Positions 16,936 through 25,834 of a DNA stretch of 64,000 nt are shown here, piece by piece. This DNA comes from a virus. Under the pieces are notes generated by a model that was not told the origin of the DNA, searched no databases, and saw only the letters and a program-made list of their open reading frames with translations. Numbering within the stretch: the first letter of the stretch is position 1; each line of letters starts with the position of its first letter. The stretch is taken from positions 1 to 64,000 of the IMG/VR virus record IMGVR_UViG_3300042305_001561; one strand, 5' to 3'. Made by a program: the position numbers and the translations under genes.

Positions 16936-17756
16936 AGTTTTTCAAGTATTTTATCTACCGCTTGAAATATAGTGTATTTTTGACGAAAGCCAAGATTTCT
17001 TATCTTTTCACAATCCATGAAGAAGTTCGGTGCTTGAACTATTTGATGAAACTCTGGCACATCTACGTATGTTATTTTACTCGTTGATCCGGTTTTTTTG
17101 ATTACATAATCAATGATATCTATGAGTTTAATGCTTTCTTCTGCGCCAATGTTATATATTTCATTAAATTTTCCACTATGCGTTGCCAAGTTTATAGCAG
17201 CACATACATCTTCAACGTGCATGAAATTTCTGTAATTGTCTCCTTTGTATATGCTTATTGGCTCGTTTCTAACAACGTTTCCAATGAGATATTCAAGTGC
17301 ATTCTTTTTCTTTCCTGCACCAACATCGCCACCAATTACATTGCACAAACGTAATATTCTATAATTTCTATGGAATGTACGGCAAAATGACTCTGTAAGA
17401 TCCTCTGCGGTTTTTTTTGTGATTGAATAAAACCCCTTTGGATTGCACGGGTCGCCTTCTTTGGCTGGACGATATTTGGTATATCCCTCGCCATATACAA
17501 ACCAGCTACTTACGAAATTGAATGTACCTTGAACGTTTGGCAATACATCCATTAGCTTATTCAGATTGGTGTTGATGTCTTTATGAAGATCATCAAACAC
17601 ATGATAGTTGTGAGTTGTGCTGATAAGATATAGCACATCTTTCATATTCTCGGACCAATTTTCGTCGCGAGGCATTATTATGCTTTTTTGAGGATATAGT
17701 TTGGCAAAATTACTGCCAACAAATCCAGATCCGCCAAATATTGTTAGTTCGTCCAT
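16932..17756 (-). CDS. NAD(P)-dependent nucleotide-sugar SDR
   Basis: 274 aa. Extended SDR: dinucleotide loop GGSGFVG, active-site Ser in VSSWFVYGE, YSITKK (YxxxK) and NFMHVEDVCAA typical of nucleotide-sugar epimerases/reductases. Lying directly after an RfbH-type dehydrase, it could be the C4 reductase step of a CDP-3,6-dideoxyhexose pathway (as RfbJ/RfbS are in Salmonella); this is inference from context, since SDRs look alike. Overlaps the dehydrase gene by 13 nt. Confidence 0.85.
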   Translation of the reverse strand: MDELTIFGGSGFVGSNFAKLYPQKSIIMPRDENWSENMKDVLYLISTTHNYHVFDDLHKDINTNLNKLMDVLPNVQGTFNFVSSWFVYGEGYTKYRPAKEGDPCNPKGFYSITKKTAEDLTESFCRTFHRNYRILRLCNVIGGDVGAGKKKNALEYLIGNVVRNEPISIYKGDNYRNFMHVEDVCAAINLATHSGKFNEIYNIGAEESIKLIDIIDYVIKKTGSTSKITYVDVPEFHQIVQAPNFFMDCEKIRNLGFRQKYTIFQAVDKILEKL

Positions 17757-19054
17757 GTTGATAATGCAGTTTCAATATGATTTAGATTGTCCGAAGATAT
17801 TGTTGGAGCACAGCCGACGAAGAATACGAGATCAAGAACTTTATTTGATTCTGGATATTTCTTATAATCATCGAGATGCTTGTATCCATTATGTACGAGC
17901 AAGTTTCCAGCAAAATAGTTTCTGGTCTGCACACCGTTCTTTTCCAAGAACGCAACAAGCGTTTCCTTTTGCTTTTTATCTCTACAAATAATAGGCACAC
18001 CGAAAGGAACCCAATCTGTTTCAGCAAATGTGTTTGGAAAATTCAAACCATCAACATACTTCTTCAATGCGGATTGTATCGCGTCCTTGTTAGATTGTCT
18101 TGTCTTACAGATATAATCAAGTTTCTTCAACTGCTCTAGACCTATGGCAGCTTGTAGGTCCAGTGGCTTCAAATTCCAGCCAATTCTATTGAATACATAT
18201 TTGTGGTCGATAATAAGTTCTGGGAACTCTGGTAGCCAGTTTGAAAATCTCTTATTACACGAACCATTGCACAACAAGTTTGCTGCCCCCACGCAATAAC
18301 AATCTCTGCCCCAAGTACCAAAGCTTCTGGCCAAATCAACAATTTCTTGTATGTCCGAAGACACCATTCCGCCTTCAAGAGTTGTTATTTCGTGTGCTGG
18401 ATAAAAAGAACAACTGGATACTATAGCATATTCGTTTAGGTATTTTCCACGCCATTTTGACCCAAGAGAATCGCAATTGTCCAGCAAGAGTTTCAGGTTA
18501 TGTTTTTTGGTAATAGCAAGCATTTCGTCCATATCTGGAGGATTACCCAACACTGGGCTAAGAAATACTGCCTTGGTTTTTTCAGTTATCTTTTCTTCAA
18601 TCTTTACCAAATCAAAATTCAACGTTGACCATTCAATGTCTATAAACACTGGCTTTAGATTATTATGTACAATTGCAGACACGGTAGTTGGAAATCCTAC
18701 CGCAGAAACGATGATCTGATCACCATCTTTCCATCCAAAATATTCCTTGCACGCAGCAATCAAAAGCAAATTGGCACTCGATCCGCTATTGCAAAAGAAC
18801 GAGAATTTATTATCAATGTGTCGTCCGAACTCTCGCTCAAATCTTGCACAAGTTTCTCCGGAAGAAGACCACTTTCCGAATAATAGTGCTTCTATGGCAG
18901 CTACCAGTTCGTTATTATCAAAGTACGGACCTGAATAGTATACCTTCTTCTTATCTTTTGCCACAATATTGTGAGCAAACTTTGGCACAAATCCATATTT
19001 GGATGTCATACTTTCTATGAATTTATAAATTTCTTCTCGTTGATTGTTTTCCAT
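17744..19054 (-). CDS. rfbH: RfbH-type CDP-4-keto-6-deoxyglucose 3-dehydrase (PLP + Fe-S)
   Basis: 436 aa, the size of RfbH/E1. DegT/DnrJ aminotransferase fold, but the PLP-lysine position reads SFYPAHEITTLEGG: His instead of Lys, the hallmark of the 3-dehydrase that uses PMP. The Cys-rich segment GRDCYC...CNGSC matches the extra loop that holds the [2Fe-2S] cluster in E1. It removes the C3 hydroxyl of CDP-4-keto-6-deoxyglucose, giving 3,6-dideoxyhexose precursors. No ddhA/B or E3 reductase gene lies in the window; host enzymes or genes outside it would be needed. Confidence 0.85.
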   Translation of the reverse strand: MENNQREEIYKFIESMTSKYGFVPKFAHNIVAKDKKKVYYSGPYFDNNELVAAIEALLFGKWSSSGETCARFEREFGRHIDNKFSFFCNSGSSANLLLIAACKEYFGWKDGDQIIVSAVGFPTTVSAIVHNNLKPVFIDIEWSTLNFDLVKIEEKITEKTKAVFLSPVLGNPPDMDEMLAITKKHNLKLLLDNCDSLGSKWRGKYLNEYAIVSSCSFYPAHEITTLEGGMVSSDIQEIVDLARSFGTWGRDCYCVGAANLLCNGSCNKRFSNWLPEFPELIIDHKYVFNRIGWNLKPLDLQAAIGLEQLKKLDYICKTRQSNKDAIQSALKKYVDGLNFPNTFAETDWVPFGVPIICRDKKQKETLVAFLEKNGVQTRNYFAGNLLVHNGYKHLDDYKKYPESNKVLDLVFFVGCAPTISSDNLNHIETALSTWTN

Positions 19055-19059
19055 AAATT

Positions 19060-19638
19060 TTATTTTTTTATTGCCGTTGTGTTTAACCCTTGCGGATCTC
19101 CTACGTTATATCCCATACTTCCTAAAAACAGAATAAGGTCAGTATATCTTTGTTCTTTTCTGTGTACCCCGTCGATGTGCATAGATTCAAATTTAATACA
19201 TTTAATATTACACTTTCCAAAGTCTATGCTTTTTATTATTTCATAATCATATCCTTCTGCGTCGATAACTAGAAAATCCAAGTTTCTAATATCATATTTA
19301 TCAACGATATTTGAAATTGTCAAACAATTAACGCTAATTGATCTTATCAATTTATCTTCAACGCCGTGATCGGTCAAGTGCTGTTTTTTCAAAGAACTTA
19401 CTTGGTAATTGCTTTCGTTTATATAATAAAATGTCTGCTCTTTTATGTCGGGGTTATTGGTTATTGCTATATTTTCTATATATACGTTTTTTATTTCGGC
19501 GTATCTATTTTGTAGTGCGGGAATACAATATGGTATTGGTTCTATCAACACTGCTTTACTTATTTTATCCCGATTTGAAGATATTAGTTCATAAACCTCA
19601 TCATCTCCATCATTCGCTCCTATTTGAATTATATTCAT
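19060..19638 (-). CDS. FkbM-family methyltransferase
   Basis: 192 aa. IIQIGANDGDDEVYELI is the SAM-binding loop, followed by VLIEPIPYCIPALQNRY, and FLVIDAEGYDYEIIKSIDF is the signature DxEGxE/D..L of FkbM methyltransferases, which usually O-methylate sugars. The start at 19638 overlaps the previous stop as ATGA; the ten residues upstream are not needed. Confidence 0.88.
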   Translation of the reverse strand: MNIIQIGANDGDDEVYELISSNRDKISKAVLIEPIPYCIPALQNRYAEIKNVYIENIAITNNPDIKEQTFYYINESNYQVSSLKKQHLTDHGVEDKLIRSISVNCLTISNIVDKYDIRNLDFLVIDAEGYDYEIIKSIDFGKCNIKCIKFESMHIDGVHRKEQRYTDLILFLGSMGYNVGDPQGLNTTAIKK

Positions 19639-20351
19639 ACTAATGATTTTTCTAAAATATGATTCCAATCTTTAAACGGACTTAGCCACGCAGTTTCTCC
19701 GTGTGTGGAATATCCTGGCATGCTGGATACTAGGAGCTTTCCATTAGCCTTGAGTTCCAAAAACATTCTATAATCGTCTGGATGTTTTCCGGAGACCCAT
19801 TTGTTTATAATAGAAAAATCTCGTTTTATGGTTTGCACTTTGGCCGCGTGAGTCATCGTGGTTGCTTCACAAGTCCTCCAATACGAATTAATAGATCTAA
19901 AAACGTATTCGGGTATTATTCTGTCCGGCGTTGCTTCTTTGTCTGGATGAGCATACAACGTGACATAATCAACTTCTGCCCCCATCAAGTTGAATCCTTC
20001 TTCTAGTATTTTTTTAGAGTCAATGTCGTGGATATAGTCTCCTTCAACAAAATAAACAATTTCGTCGTCAGAGAAATTTTCCATCGCATATTGCAACGCA
20101 TACTTGTAAGAACCTGCGTTTCCATTGAGCGTGGTTATTATTTTTGGTGTACCTCCGCGACTCATTTTGTTGATGATTGTTTTAAACTTTTCAACCGTAT
20201 GTTCGTAACAATTGTCCATTATTATGGTTACTCCGTCAAAGTTTCCATTCAAAAAATTGTTACAGAAGTTAATAAAGCAGTTTTCATTATTTACCAACGG
20301 TAATTTTTGCTTATCGTATCCAAGATCACTAAATCTATATATAATTTTCAT
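19635..20351 (-). CDS. GT-A type glycosyltransferase-like protein
   Basis: 238 aa. IIYRFSDLGYDKQKLP start, IITTLNGNAGSYKYALQYA and EIVYFVEGDYIHD (DxD-like acidic motif) fit a GT-A fold that handles a nucleotide sugar. The family is not certain. ATG at 20351 overlaps the methyltransferase stop. Confidence 0.7.
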   Translation of the reverse strand: MKIIYRFSDLGYDKQKLPLVNNENCFINFCNNFLNGNFDGVTIIMDNCYEHTVEKFKTIINKMSRGGTPKIITTLNGNAGSYKYALQYAMENFSDDEIVYFVEGDYIHDIDSKKILEEGFNLMGAEVDYVTLYAHPDKEATPDRIIPEYVFRSINSYWRTCEATTMTHAAKVQTIKRDFSIINKWVSGKHPDDYRMFLELKANGKLLVSSMPGYSTHGETAWLSPFKDWNHILEKSLV

Positions 20352-21040
20352 ATTTTTTGTATGGTGAACGCCCAAATTACGTTCGGTGTAAATGCGCTAT
20401 ACAAGTTATAATTTTTTGGGTCATTTATAGTGTTGTCCGATTCATACCATTCTGCAAAGTTAGCAGAATAATAAAATTTTTCATCTGTAATAGAATATCC
20501 TCTGCTCACAACTTCATTTTTTAATATACTCTGACGCCTATGGTCATAAGACCTAAGAAATGGTTCGCCAGTTTTTTCATAATTCATATATGGCCCAGCG
20601 GGTAATGTAATTATAAACTTAGACCTTTCGTCTTTAAGTAATTTGCAACCTTTTAATATTCCTTTTATGTCGTGATTCCACCGACATACATCTTCTTCAT
20701 ATACGCCGCTAGCCATCTTATTGCCAGAAAACCAAAACCCAAAATGTTCAAATACAGATACGGCTACAATATAATCATACTTCAAGTTTTCATCATATTG
20801 TATAAAATCCGCCTCTACGTGCTTCCATTCCTTGCCATTCAAATCAAGCCAAGAATCTTTTTGTATTGAAACAATGTCCGTGGTTGTTACGTTTCTTGCG
20901 CCCAGTCCGAATAACGTTTCGCTCACGCCTTCTCCTCCGTGTCTTTCTCCTACAATCAAGATGGATTTTTTTATATCATCTATCTGATCAATGAAGTATG
21001 GAACTTCTACTATTTTTGTACCTGATAATTTTATGTTCAT
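20348..21040 (-). CDS. Class I SAM methyltransferase-like protein
   Basis: 230 aa. SILIVGERHGGEGVSETLFG (SAM loop), VTTTDI (acidic beta2), ADFIQYDENLKYDYIVAVSVFEHFG (motifs II/III). Substrate unknown; the operon suggests a sugar or glycolipid. Coupled by ATGA on both sides. Confidence 0.75.
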   Translation of the reverse strand: MNIKLSGTKIVEVPYFIDQIDDIKKSILIVGERHGGEGVSETLFGLGARNVTTTDIVSIQKDSWLDLNGKEWKHVEADFIQYDENLKYDYIVAVSVFEHFGFWFSGNKMASGVYEEDVCRWNHDIKGILKGCKLLKDERSKFIITLPAGPYMNYEKTGEPFLRSYDHRRQSILKNEVVSRGYSITDEKFYYSANFAEWYESDNTINDPKNYNLYSAFTPNVIWAFTIQKI

Positions 21041-21798
21041 GTAATTGAAATATTTATGTATGGATCCACTGTATTATACTCATATCCAAGTACAACATCT
21101 TTTCCGCGAAATGGTGCAGAAAATTCCTCGTGAATTGCCGACACCCAATCTCGATCTTTACTGTGTCCCCAACAAGTTACTTTTTTTATCATAGCTTCTT
21201 TGGATCTTACCCAGGAATAATGATGTATGAAAGGTTTTCCACTATAAATTACATTTCTCGCTCGTTCGTTTTTTGGAACATAATCGTAAAATGCGGAACG
21301 TTCGTTTTCGTGGAATATAAAAATATCTTCTGTAAATGTTCCTTTTTTAACCAATACTACCGAATCTTGCCATTCTTTTGCCTGATATATAACATCCCTG
21401 AAATAAAAATAATTGGCAAGCTTATAACTCGTTAATAGTTGATATTGTTGATGCGACCACCAATCCTTGAATTGATCTGGAACAATTATCTCATCAACGT
21501 CCAAAAATAAAAAATAATCTGTATCTTGCGGTGCCATAGAAATGCCGACTTTTCTTGCAGCATTATGGTGCCACCGAGAGGTTTGCGATGGAGAATATTG
21601 GAATTCAAAAAATTGAGCATTTTTATTCTCTTTAATGCCTCTATTAATAAGTTCCTTGTTTTCGGGAGTTCCGTCCAAGAAATGGTCGCAGTAAGGAACT
21701 ATTACAGAGTCTGAAAGTGCCAGTGCACTATCGATACACGGTTTCAAAAATACGTAATCGTTGCTACAGTAATTTATGATTGTGGTTATTTTTTTCAT
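21037..21798 (-). CDS. Family 2-like glycosyltransferase
   Basis: 253 aa. TTIINYCSNDYVFLKPCIDS start and YFLFLDVDEIIVPDQF, an unambiguous DxD-type motif of GT-A enzymes; a His-rich C-terminal part (GKPFIHHYSWVRSKEAM) is typical of this subfamily. Acceptor unknown. Confidence 0.82.
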   Translation of the reverse strand: MKKITTIINYCSNDYVFLKPCIDSALALSDSVIVPYCDHFLDGTPENKELINRGIKENKNAQFFEFQYSPSQTSRWHHNAARKVGISMAPQDTDYFLFLDVDEIIVPDQFKDWWSHQQYQLLTSYKLANYFYFRDVIYQAKEWQDSVVLVKKGTFTEDIFIFHENERSAFYDYVPKNERARNVIYSGKPFIHHYSWVRSKEAMIKKVTCWGHSKDRDWVSAIHEEFSAPFRGKDVVLGYEYNTVDPYINISIT

Positions 21799-22733
21799 TT
21801 TATAAAAACTTCATCAAATCGCTGAATAACATTTTGTGGAGAAAATTTGATAGAATATCTATCCCAATCAATATTATTGACATATGTTTTATTAATTTGC
21901 AATAGATAAGAAGTCAATTCGTCCGATGTTTTGTAAAGAATTCCGCGATCTCCGAGCATATCGATGTGAGCCCTCATATACCACCAATATTGTGCATCGT
22001 ATGTGAATATTGGTTTGTTGAAGGATGAAAATTCCGCAACCGCGAGTCCAAAGGTCTCTCCGTCCGAGCGACCGTGTATCATTGCATCACAAGTATTTAT
22101 AAACTTCGATTTATAATCCAAGCTTGGACTGAAAGGAAGGAATTTTGCTCTAGGATGATCAGTGAATTGTTTGGTATTTAAAAATATTGCCCATAGATCA
22201 TTTCTCTGTTGCAACGCATTAAACACACCGGACTGAGCCTCACGCACGTCGAATTGATTATATCCACCAAGTCGGCCAATAACAAAATGATTTTTTGGTA
22301 TTCCAAGTTCGTCATGAAGAGTTTGGGTTGTTTTTGGAAGATTTATTATGTGAGGAACCCATTTATCTTTTTTGAAATATTTGGCAAGCCACTCGCTTAC
22401 ACCGGCATATACGTCACCATGGGGCTCGGCCATACTAAATACACAATGGATTGCGGTCTTGCAGTTTTTTGGAAAATATTCTACGCCACCGGCGCGAGTC
22501 ATATACAATACATCTATTTTTCTTTCATCAATTATTTTTTCCAATTCACTAATATCATTATACATGGCACACTCAAATCCAGAATATCTTTCCAAAAAAA
22601 TAGATTTATTTATGTCACTGGAAATAACCACCTCATATCCAAGTATGTTTTTTAATGCGGAAGCGTAATCGTATATTACAGTACCATTTCCCCTATCGTC
22701 TAGTACATTTGCGTGCAAACATATTTTTTTCAT
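21795..22733 (-). CDS. Family 4 (GT-B) glycosyltransferase
   Basis: 312 aa. C-terminal Rossmann part with HFVIGRLGGYNQFD, and AMIHGRSDGETFGLAVAEFS is the E-x7-E motif of GT4. The N-terminal domain is short. Retaining transferase; donor unknown. Confidence 0.85.
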   Translation of the reverse strand: MKKICLHANVLDDRGNGTVIYDYASALKNILGYEVVISSDINKSIFLERYSGFECAMYNDISELEKIIDERKIDVLYMTRAGGVEYFPKNCKTAIHCVFSMAEPHGDVYAGVSEWLAKYFKKDKWVPHIINLPKTTQTLHDELGIPKNHFVIGRLGGYNQFDVREAQSGVFNALQQRNDLWAIFLNTKQFTDHPRAKFLPFSPSLDYKSKFINTCDAMIHGRSDGETFGLAVAEFSSFNKPIFTYDAQYWWYMRAHIDMLGDRGILYKTSDELTSYLLQINKTYVNNIDWDRYSIKFSPQNVIQRFDEVFIK

Positions 22734-23425
22734 AAATATTTTTTAATTTTGGAGTAATTGTGCTCGTGCCAACATCCCCACAAACAAGGTCTCCTTGGCC
22801 ACCAAGACTCATTATCAAACCTTTTAACGACCGCATATGAGACGTTATGTTTTTCTAGCTCCGTTTGTAAAATCAATTCGCACCATGGATTGACCATATT
22901 GCCATCTACACAGACGTTTGGTTGATTGTATTCGGGTAAAACGTAATTTGCAAACACATTCGTGTTGAGTAATTTTGGGCGAATAACAAATATATCCGTA
23001 CTAATCATCCGATTCTGTGGAAAGTTTTTATAAAGAACTGGGTCTGGTGGGTTGCACATAGAAAATACAAATGCGTGGTCCATATTACTCACCATCACCT
23101 GAAGAAGTTTATTTTCATCTACTACAAAAACGTCACAGTGCAGATGGAGAACGTTGTCATATTGTTTCCATTCATCATATAAATCGCTGAGGGTTTGGTG
23201 TAATCCTTGAACATATCCCGCATTCTTTTCCGTATGGATAAGCTTTTTGTTTGCATTGGGAAATAAATCAAAGCAATTACGAAGATACTTTTGATCTATG
23301 TTTTTATTATTGTTGTGTAATATTAAATCAAATTGCCATAAAAAATTTGTTTTTTTGAGAAGGGTTGGCGCAATCATGAACTCTTCGGTCTGATTATGTG
23401 ATGTAATTAAAATTAAATTTTTCAT
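22730..23425 (-). CDS. GT-A type glycosyltransferase-like protein
   Basis: 231 aa. LILITSHNQTEEFMIAPTLL start and VLHLHCDVFVVDENKL (DxD-like) suggest a GT-A fold; ends with a Trp/Cys-rich tail (ESWWPRRPCLWGCWHEHNY). I start at the ATG at 23425; the longer open frame covers the end of the neighbouring gene. Function assigned from motif and context only. Confidence 0.65.
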   Translation of the reverse strand: MKNLILITSHNQTEEFMIAPTLLKKTNFLWQFDLILHNNNKNIDQKYLRNCFDLFPNANKKLIHTEKNAGYVQGLHQTLSDLYDEWKQYDNVLHLHCDVFVVDENKLLQVMVSNMDHAFVFSMCNPPDPVLYKNFPQNRMISTDIFVIRPKLLNTNVFANYVLPEYNQPNVCVDGNMVNPWCELILQTELEKHNVSYAVVKRFDNESWWPRRPCLWGCWHEHNYSKIKKYL

Positions 23426-23427
23426 TT

Positions 23428-24111
23428 TTAACCTTGCCCCATGTTGGCCTGTTTCGACCAATTTTGGTTGTAAAACTTGTTTTGAGAAAGCTGTCTCTGG
23501 ATCGTTTTGTCGTGTATAATTGCCCATTCCACTTCTTTAGGCAATGTTGCAACATATTCTGCACCTTCTATGGTCTCGTGCAATGGCTTCTTCCATTGAA
23601 TTTTTTGACTATTCTTATAAATACGAGATTGATAGTCCCCGTGATTCCAATTGATTATTTGTTCGTTTCCAAAATATTTTGGTAATGTGCTTAGATGCCA
23701 TCCCCACATAGCCGCATCTTGTGGAGTACATCCTCTCACAATATTGACTCTCGGCACTCTGTATAATTCGACTTGCGGATTGGACGTGATCAACTCTTGC
23801 ATATTTTGCAACAGTTCGGGCCAAAGATACTCGTCAGCATCAAGTTGGACAATATAATCGCCGACACAACGTTTTGAGCCATAGTTCTTATGCTCGGCAA
23901 AGTTCTTGTTTAATGCATGCTGAACAATAGAAAATCCATATCCTCTCGCGTTTTCTAATATATTCTTTGTATCTTCGTTGTCTGAGAAGTCGTCTAAAAT
24001 AACAACTTCGTCATTCGATGCATTAGACTTCAAGTGAGTGTTGAGTTTCTCGGTCAATTCGAGAAGTTCGCGTGTCTCGTTGTGGCAAGAAATTAAATAA
24101 CTGATTTTCAT
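23428..24111 (-). CDS. Family 2 glycosyltransferase
   Basis: 227 aa. ISYLISCHNETRELLELTEK, VVILDDFSDNEDTKNIL and GDYIVQLDADEYLWPEL (DxD) make a clear GT2 catalytic domain, similar to KdtX/WaaE-like enzymes. Next gene starts 2 nt after its stop. Confidence 0.9.
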   Translation of the reverse strand: MKISYLISCHNETRELLELTEKLNTHLKSNASNDEVVILDDFSDNEDTKNILENARGYGFSIVQHALNKNFAEHKNYGSKRCVGDYIVQLDADEYLWPELLQNMQELITSNPQVELYRVPRVNIVRGCTPQDAAMWGWHLSTLPKYFGNEQIINWNHGDYQSRIYKNSQKIQWKKPLHETIEGAEYVATLPKEVEWAIIHDKTIQRQLSQNKFYNQNWSKQANMGQG

Positions 24112-24164
24112 CTTTTTATAAAGTTAAATAAATGAGATACTAAAGTTGCTTCATATTGATATCT

Positions 24165-24299
24165 CTAAATCCAAGCGGGGTCTTTGTATCTATCCAGCCC
24201 CGCGTCTGGTTCCCATTCATTCTCTATTAATACGTGCTTTTTACGGTCGTCTCCGTAGTTCTTGAAAGAACTGTCGTTAACGTGAATGTAAAGAGCCAT
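24165..24299 (-). CDS. Small hypothetical protein, 44 aa
   Basis: Complete frame 5 nt after the GT4 gene stop: starts MALYIHVNDSSFKNYGDDRK and ends RYKDPAWI. Same strand and spacing as its neighbours support translation. Function unknown. Confidence 0.6.
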   Translation of the reverse strand: MALYIHVNDSSFKNYGDDRKKHVLIENEWEPDAGLDRYKDPAWI

Positions 24300-24304
24300 A
24301 AAGA

Positions 24305-25615
24305 TCAGGCAACAGTGGGCGCTTCAGCGGGAGTTATTTTCTTAAATTTTGGCAAAGTAATTGCAACCTTCTTCTCGAACACTGGAAGATGCTTGTCAAG
24401 GACTTCGAACAACTTATTCCCCGCTTCATCCAGATTAAACTTCTGAGAATTTTGTACGCGCAACTTTTCGGAATTTGGGACGTAATTTATGTAATTTTCA
24501 TACATGTCTTCCAATTTTTGTGCAGCAATGCTGTAGTTGGCGTTGAACCATTGACCTTCCTTCACTAGCCATTCGTTACAAGCACTTGGATGAATATTTA
24601 CCAGTGTACCAGGCAATAAATTTGAGAGATTCTCCGGTAGAAAATCTACGTGTCCACTCCAACCAGTGGTAAGAAGTGGTTTTCCACTAAGAGTCGCTTC
24701 CAATAGCGGTCTTCCAAACCCCTCGCCATGTGTAAGACTAACGTGAGCTTTCACCTTCGGATGATTATATAAACGATTCAACTCAACCGGAGTCAATTCT
24801 CCGTGTATAATATATATATTTGGGAGATTGCCAGACAGCGAAGCACGAATATCATTGATTTTCTTTAATATTTCAGCTTTATCTATCTTAGAAAAAGTTG
24901 CTCCACTTGTTTTGAGAATCAACGCTGGTGCATTTTTCTTGTTTTTAAATACTTCACTAAAGATTTTCACTAGCATTCCGACATCTTTTCTATCTGCGCC
25001 GAGATCGCCCTGAATCCAATGTCCTACGAATAGATAACAAAATGTTTCTGGAATTGCGTTTAGTGCAGAATCTATTTCTTCAGACGGTTCATTAGTTTTT
25101 TTGTAAATATTTGTATCTACGCCTTCGAACACAACTTCAATTGGTTTATTAACTTGAATCTTATCCGTGACGCCTGTTCTTTCATCTCTGCGGTCATATG
25201 CAGTTTTTACGAATACTTCCTTCGAGAAATTGGATGGAACTATGTTTAGATTCATTCTATTAAGCCCTTCTATCCATTCTGGTTTTGGTACCGTACTTTC
25301 AATACCCGCCGTTACACCTATATTGTATTTTCCTTTTGGTTGAAATTCGTTCGGAATAGATACTTGAACAAATAATTCCGGCTGCGAAGTAAGATTTGTT
25401 GTCAATATTCTACTTTTGATTTCTTTCACCATAGGACGAGTTTCGTCATCCAACATCGTATTGGGGCATACTCCCCATCGCATCGGTACGATTTTAACGT
25501 CAAACTTATCATACTTGATAATGTCAGTCGCTAATGCAAAGCAATGGTCGCCATATCCAGAGCGAGATGCTATTGGACCTTGTATGACACATACTGGTTT
25601 AATTTCGTTGCTCAT
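24305..25615 (-). CDS. Family 4 (GT-B) glycosyltransferase
   Basis: 436 aa. VIQGPIASRSGYGDHCFALA (N-terminal donor/acceptor cleft), IEVVFEGVDTNIY, LFVGHWIQG, and HVSLTHGEGFGRPLLEATLSG with the GT4 E-x7-E signature. Ends in a Pro/Lys tail. Retaining transferase of the glycan operon. Confidence 0.9.
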   Translation of the reverse strand: MSNEIKPVCVIQGPIASRSGYGDHCFALATDIIKYDKFDVKIVPMRWGVCPNTMLDDETRPMVKEIKSRILTTNLTSQPELFVQVSIPNEFQPKGKYNIGVTAGIESTVPKPEWIEGLNRMNLNIVPSNFSKEVFVKTAYDRRDERTGVTDKIQVNKPIEVVFEGVDTNIYKKTNEPSEEIDSALNAIPETFCYLFVGHWIQGDLGADRKDVGMLVKIFSEVFKNKKNAPALILKTSGATFSKIDKAEILKKINDIRASLSGNLPNIYIIHGELTPVELNRLYNHPKVKAHVSLTHGEGFGRPLLEATLSGKPLLTTGWSGHVDFLPENLSNLLPGTLVNIHPSACNEWLVKEGQWFNANYSIAAQKLEDMYENYINYVPNSEKLRVQNSQKFNLDEAGNKLFEVLDKHLPVFEKKVAITLPKFKKITPAEAPTVA

Positions 25616-25634
25616 TTATATAACCTTTTGTTTG

Positions 25635-25826
25635 TTAGGGTGCTGTGCCTGGTGTGTTTTGACCTTCTTGCTCTTGAATAATAGCTTCCATCTCGGATTT
25701 AACATCGTTGATGCGATCCTTGAAGTCAGTCATAACAACTCGCTTTTCCATTTCAATTTCACGAAGTTGCTTGGCAAGTTCGTAGATTTTTGTCTTTGCT
25801 TCTTCCTTAGTTAATGCTTTAGCCAT
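25635..25826 (-). CDS. Small coiled-coil protein
   Basis: 63 aa, starts MAKALTKEEAKTKIYELAKQ; helical with heptads, Pro/Thr tail. Lies between two GT4 genes on the same strand, 8 nt from the upstream one, so it could be a partner or scaffold (inference). Confidence 0.65.
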   Translation of the reverse strand: MAKALTKEEAKTKIYELAKQLREIEMEKRVVMTDFKDRINDVKSEMEAIIQEQEGQNTPGTAP

Positions 25827-25834
25827 AATATTTC

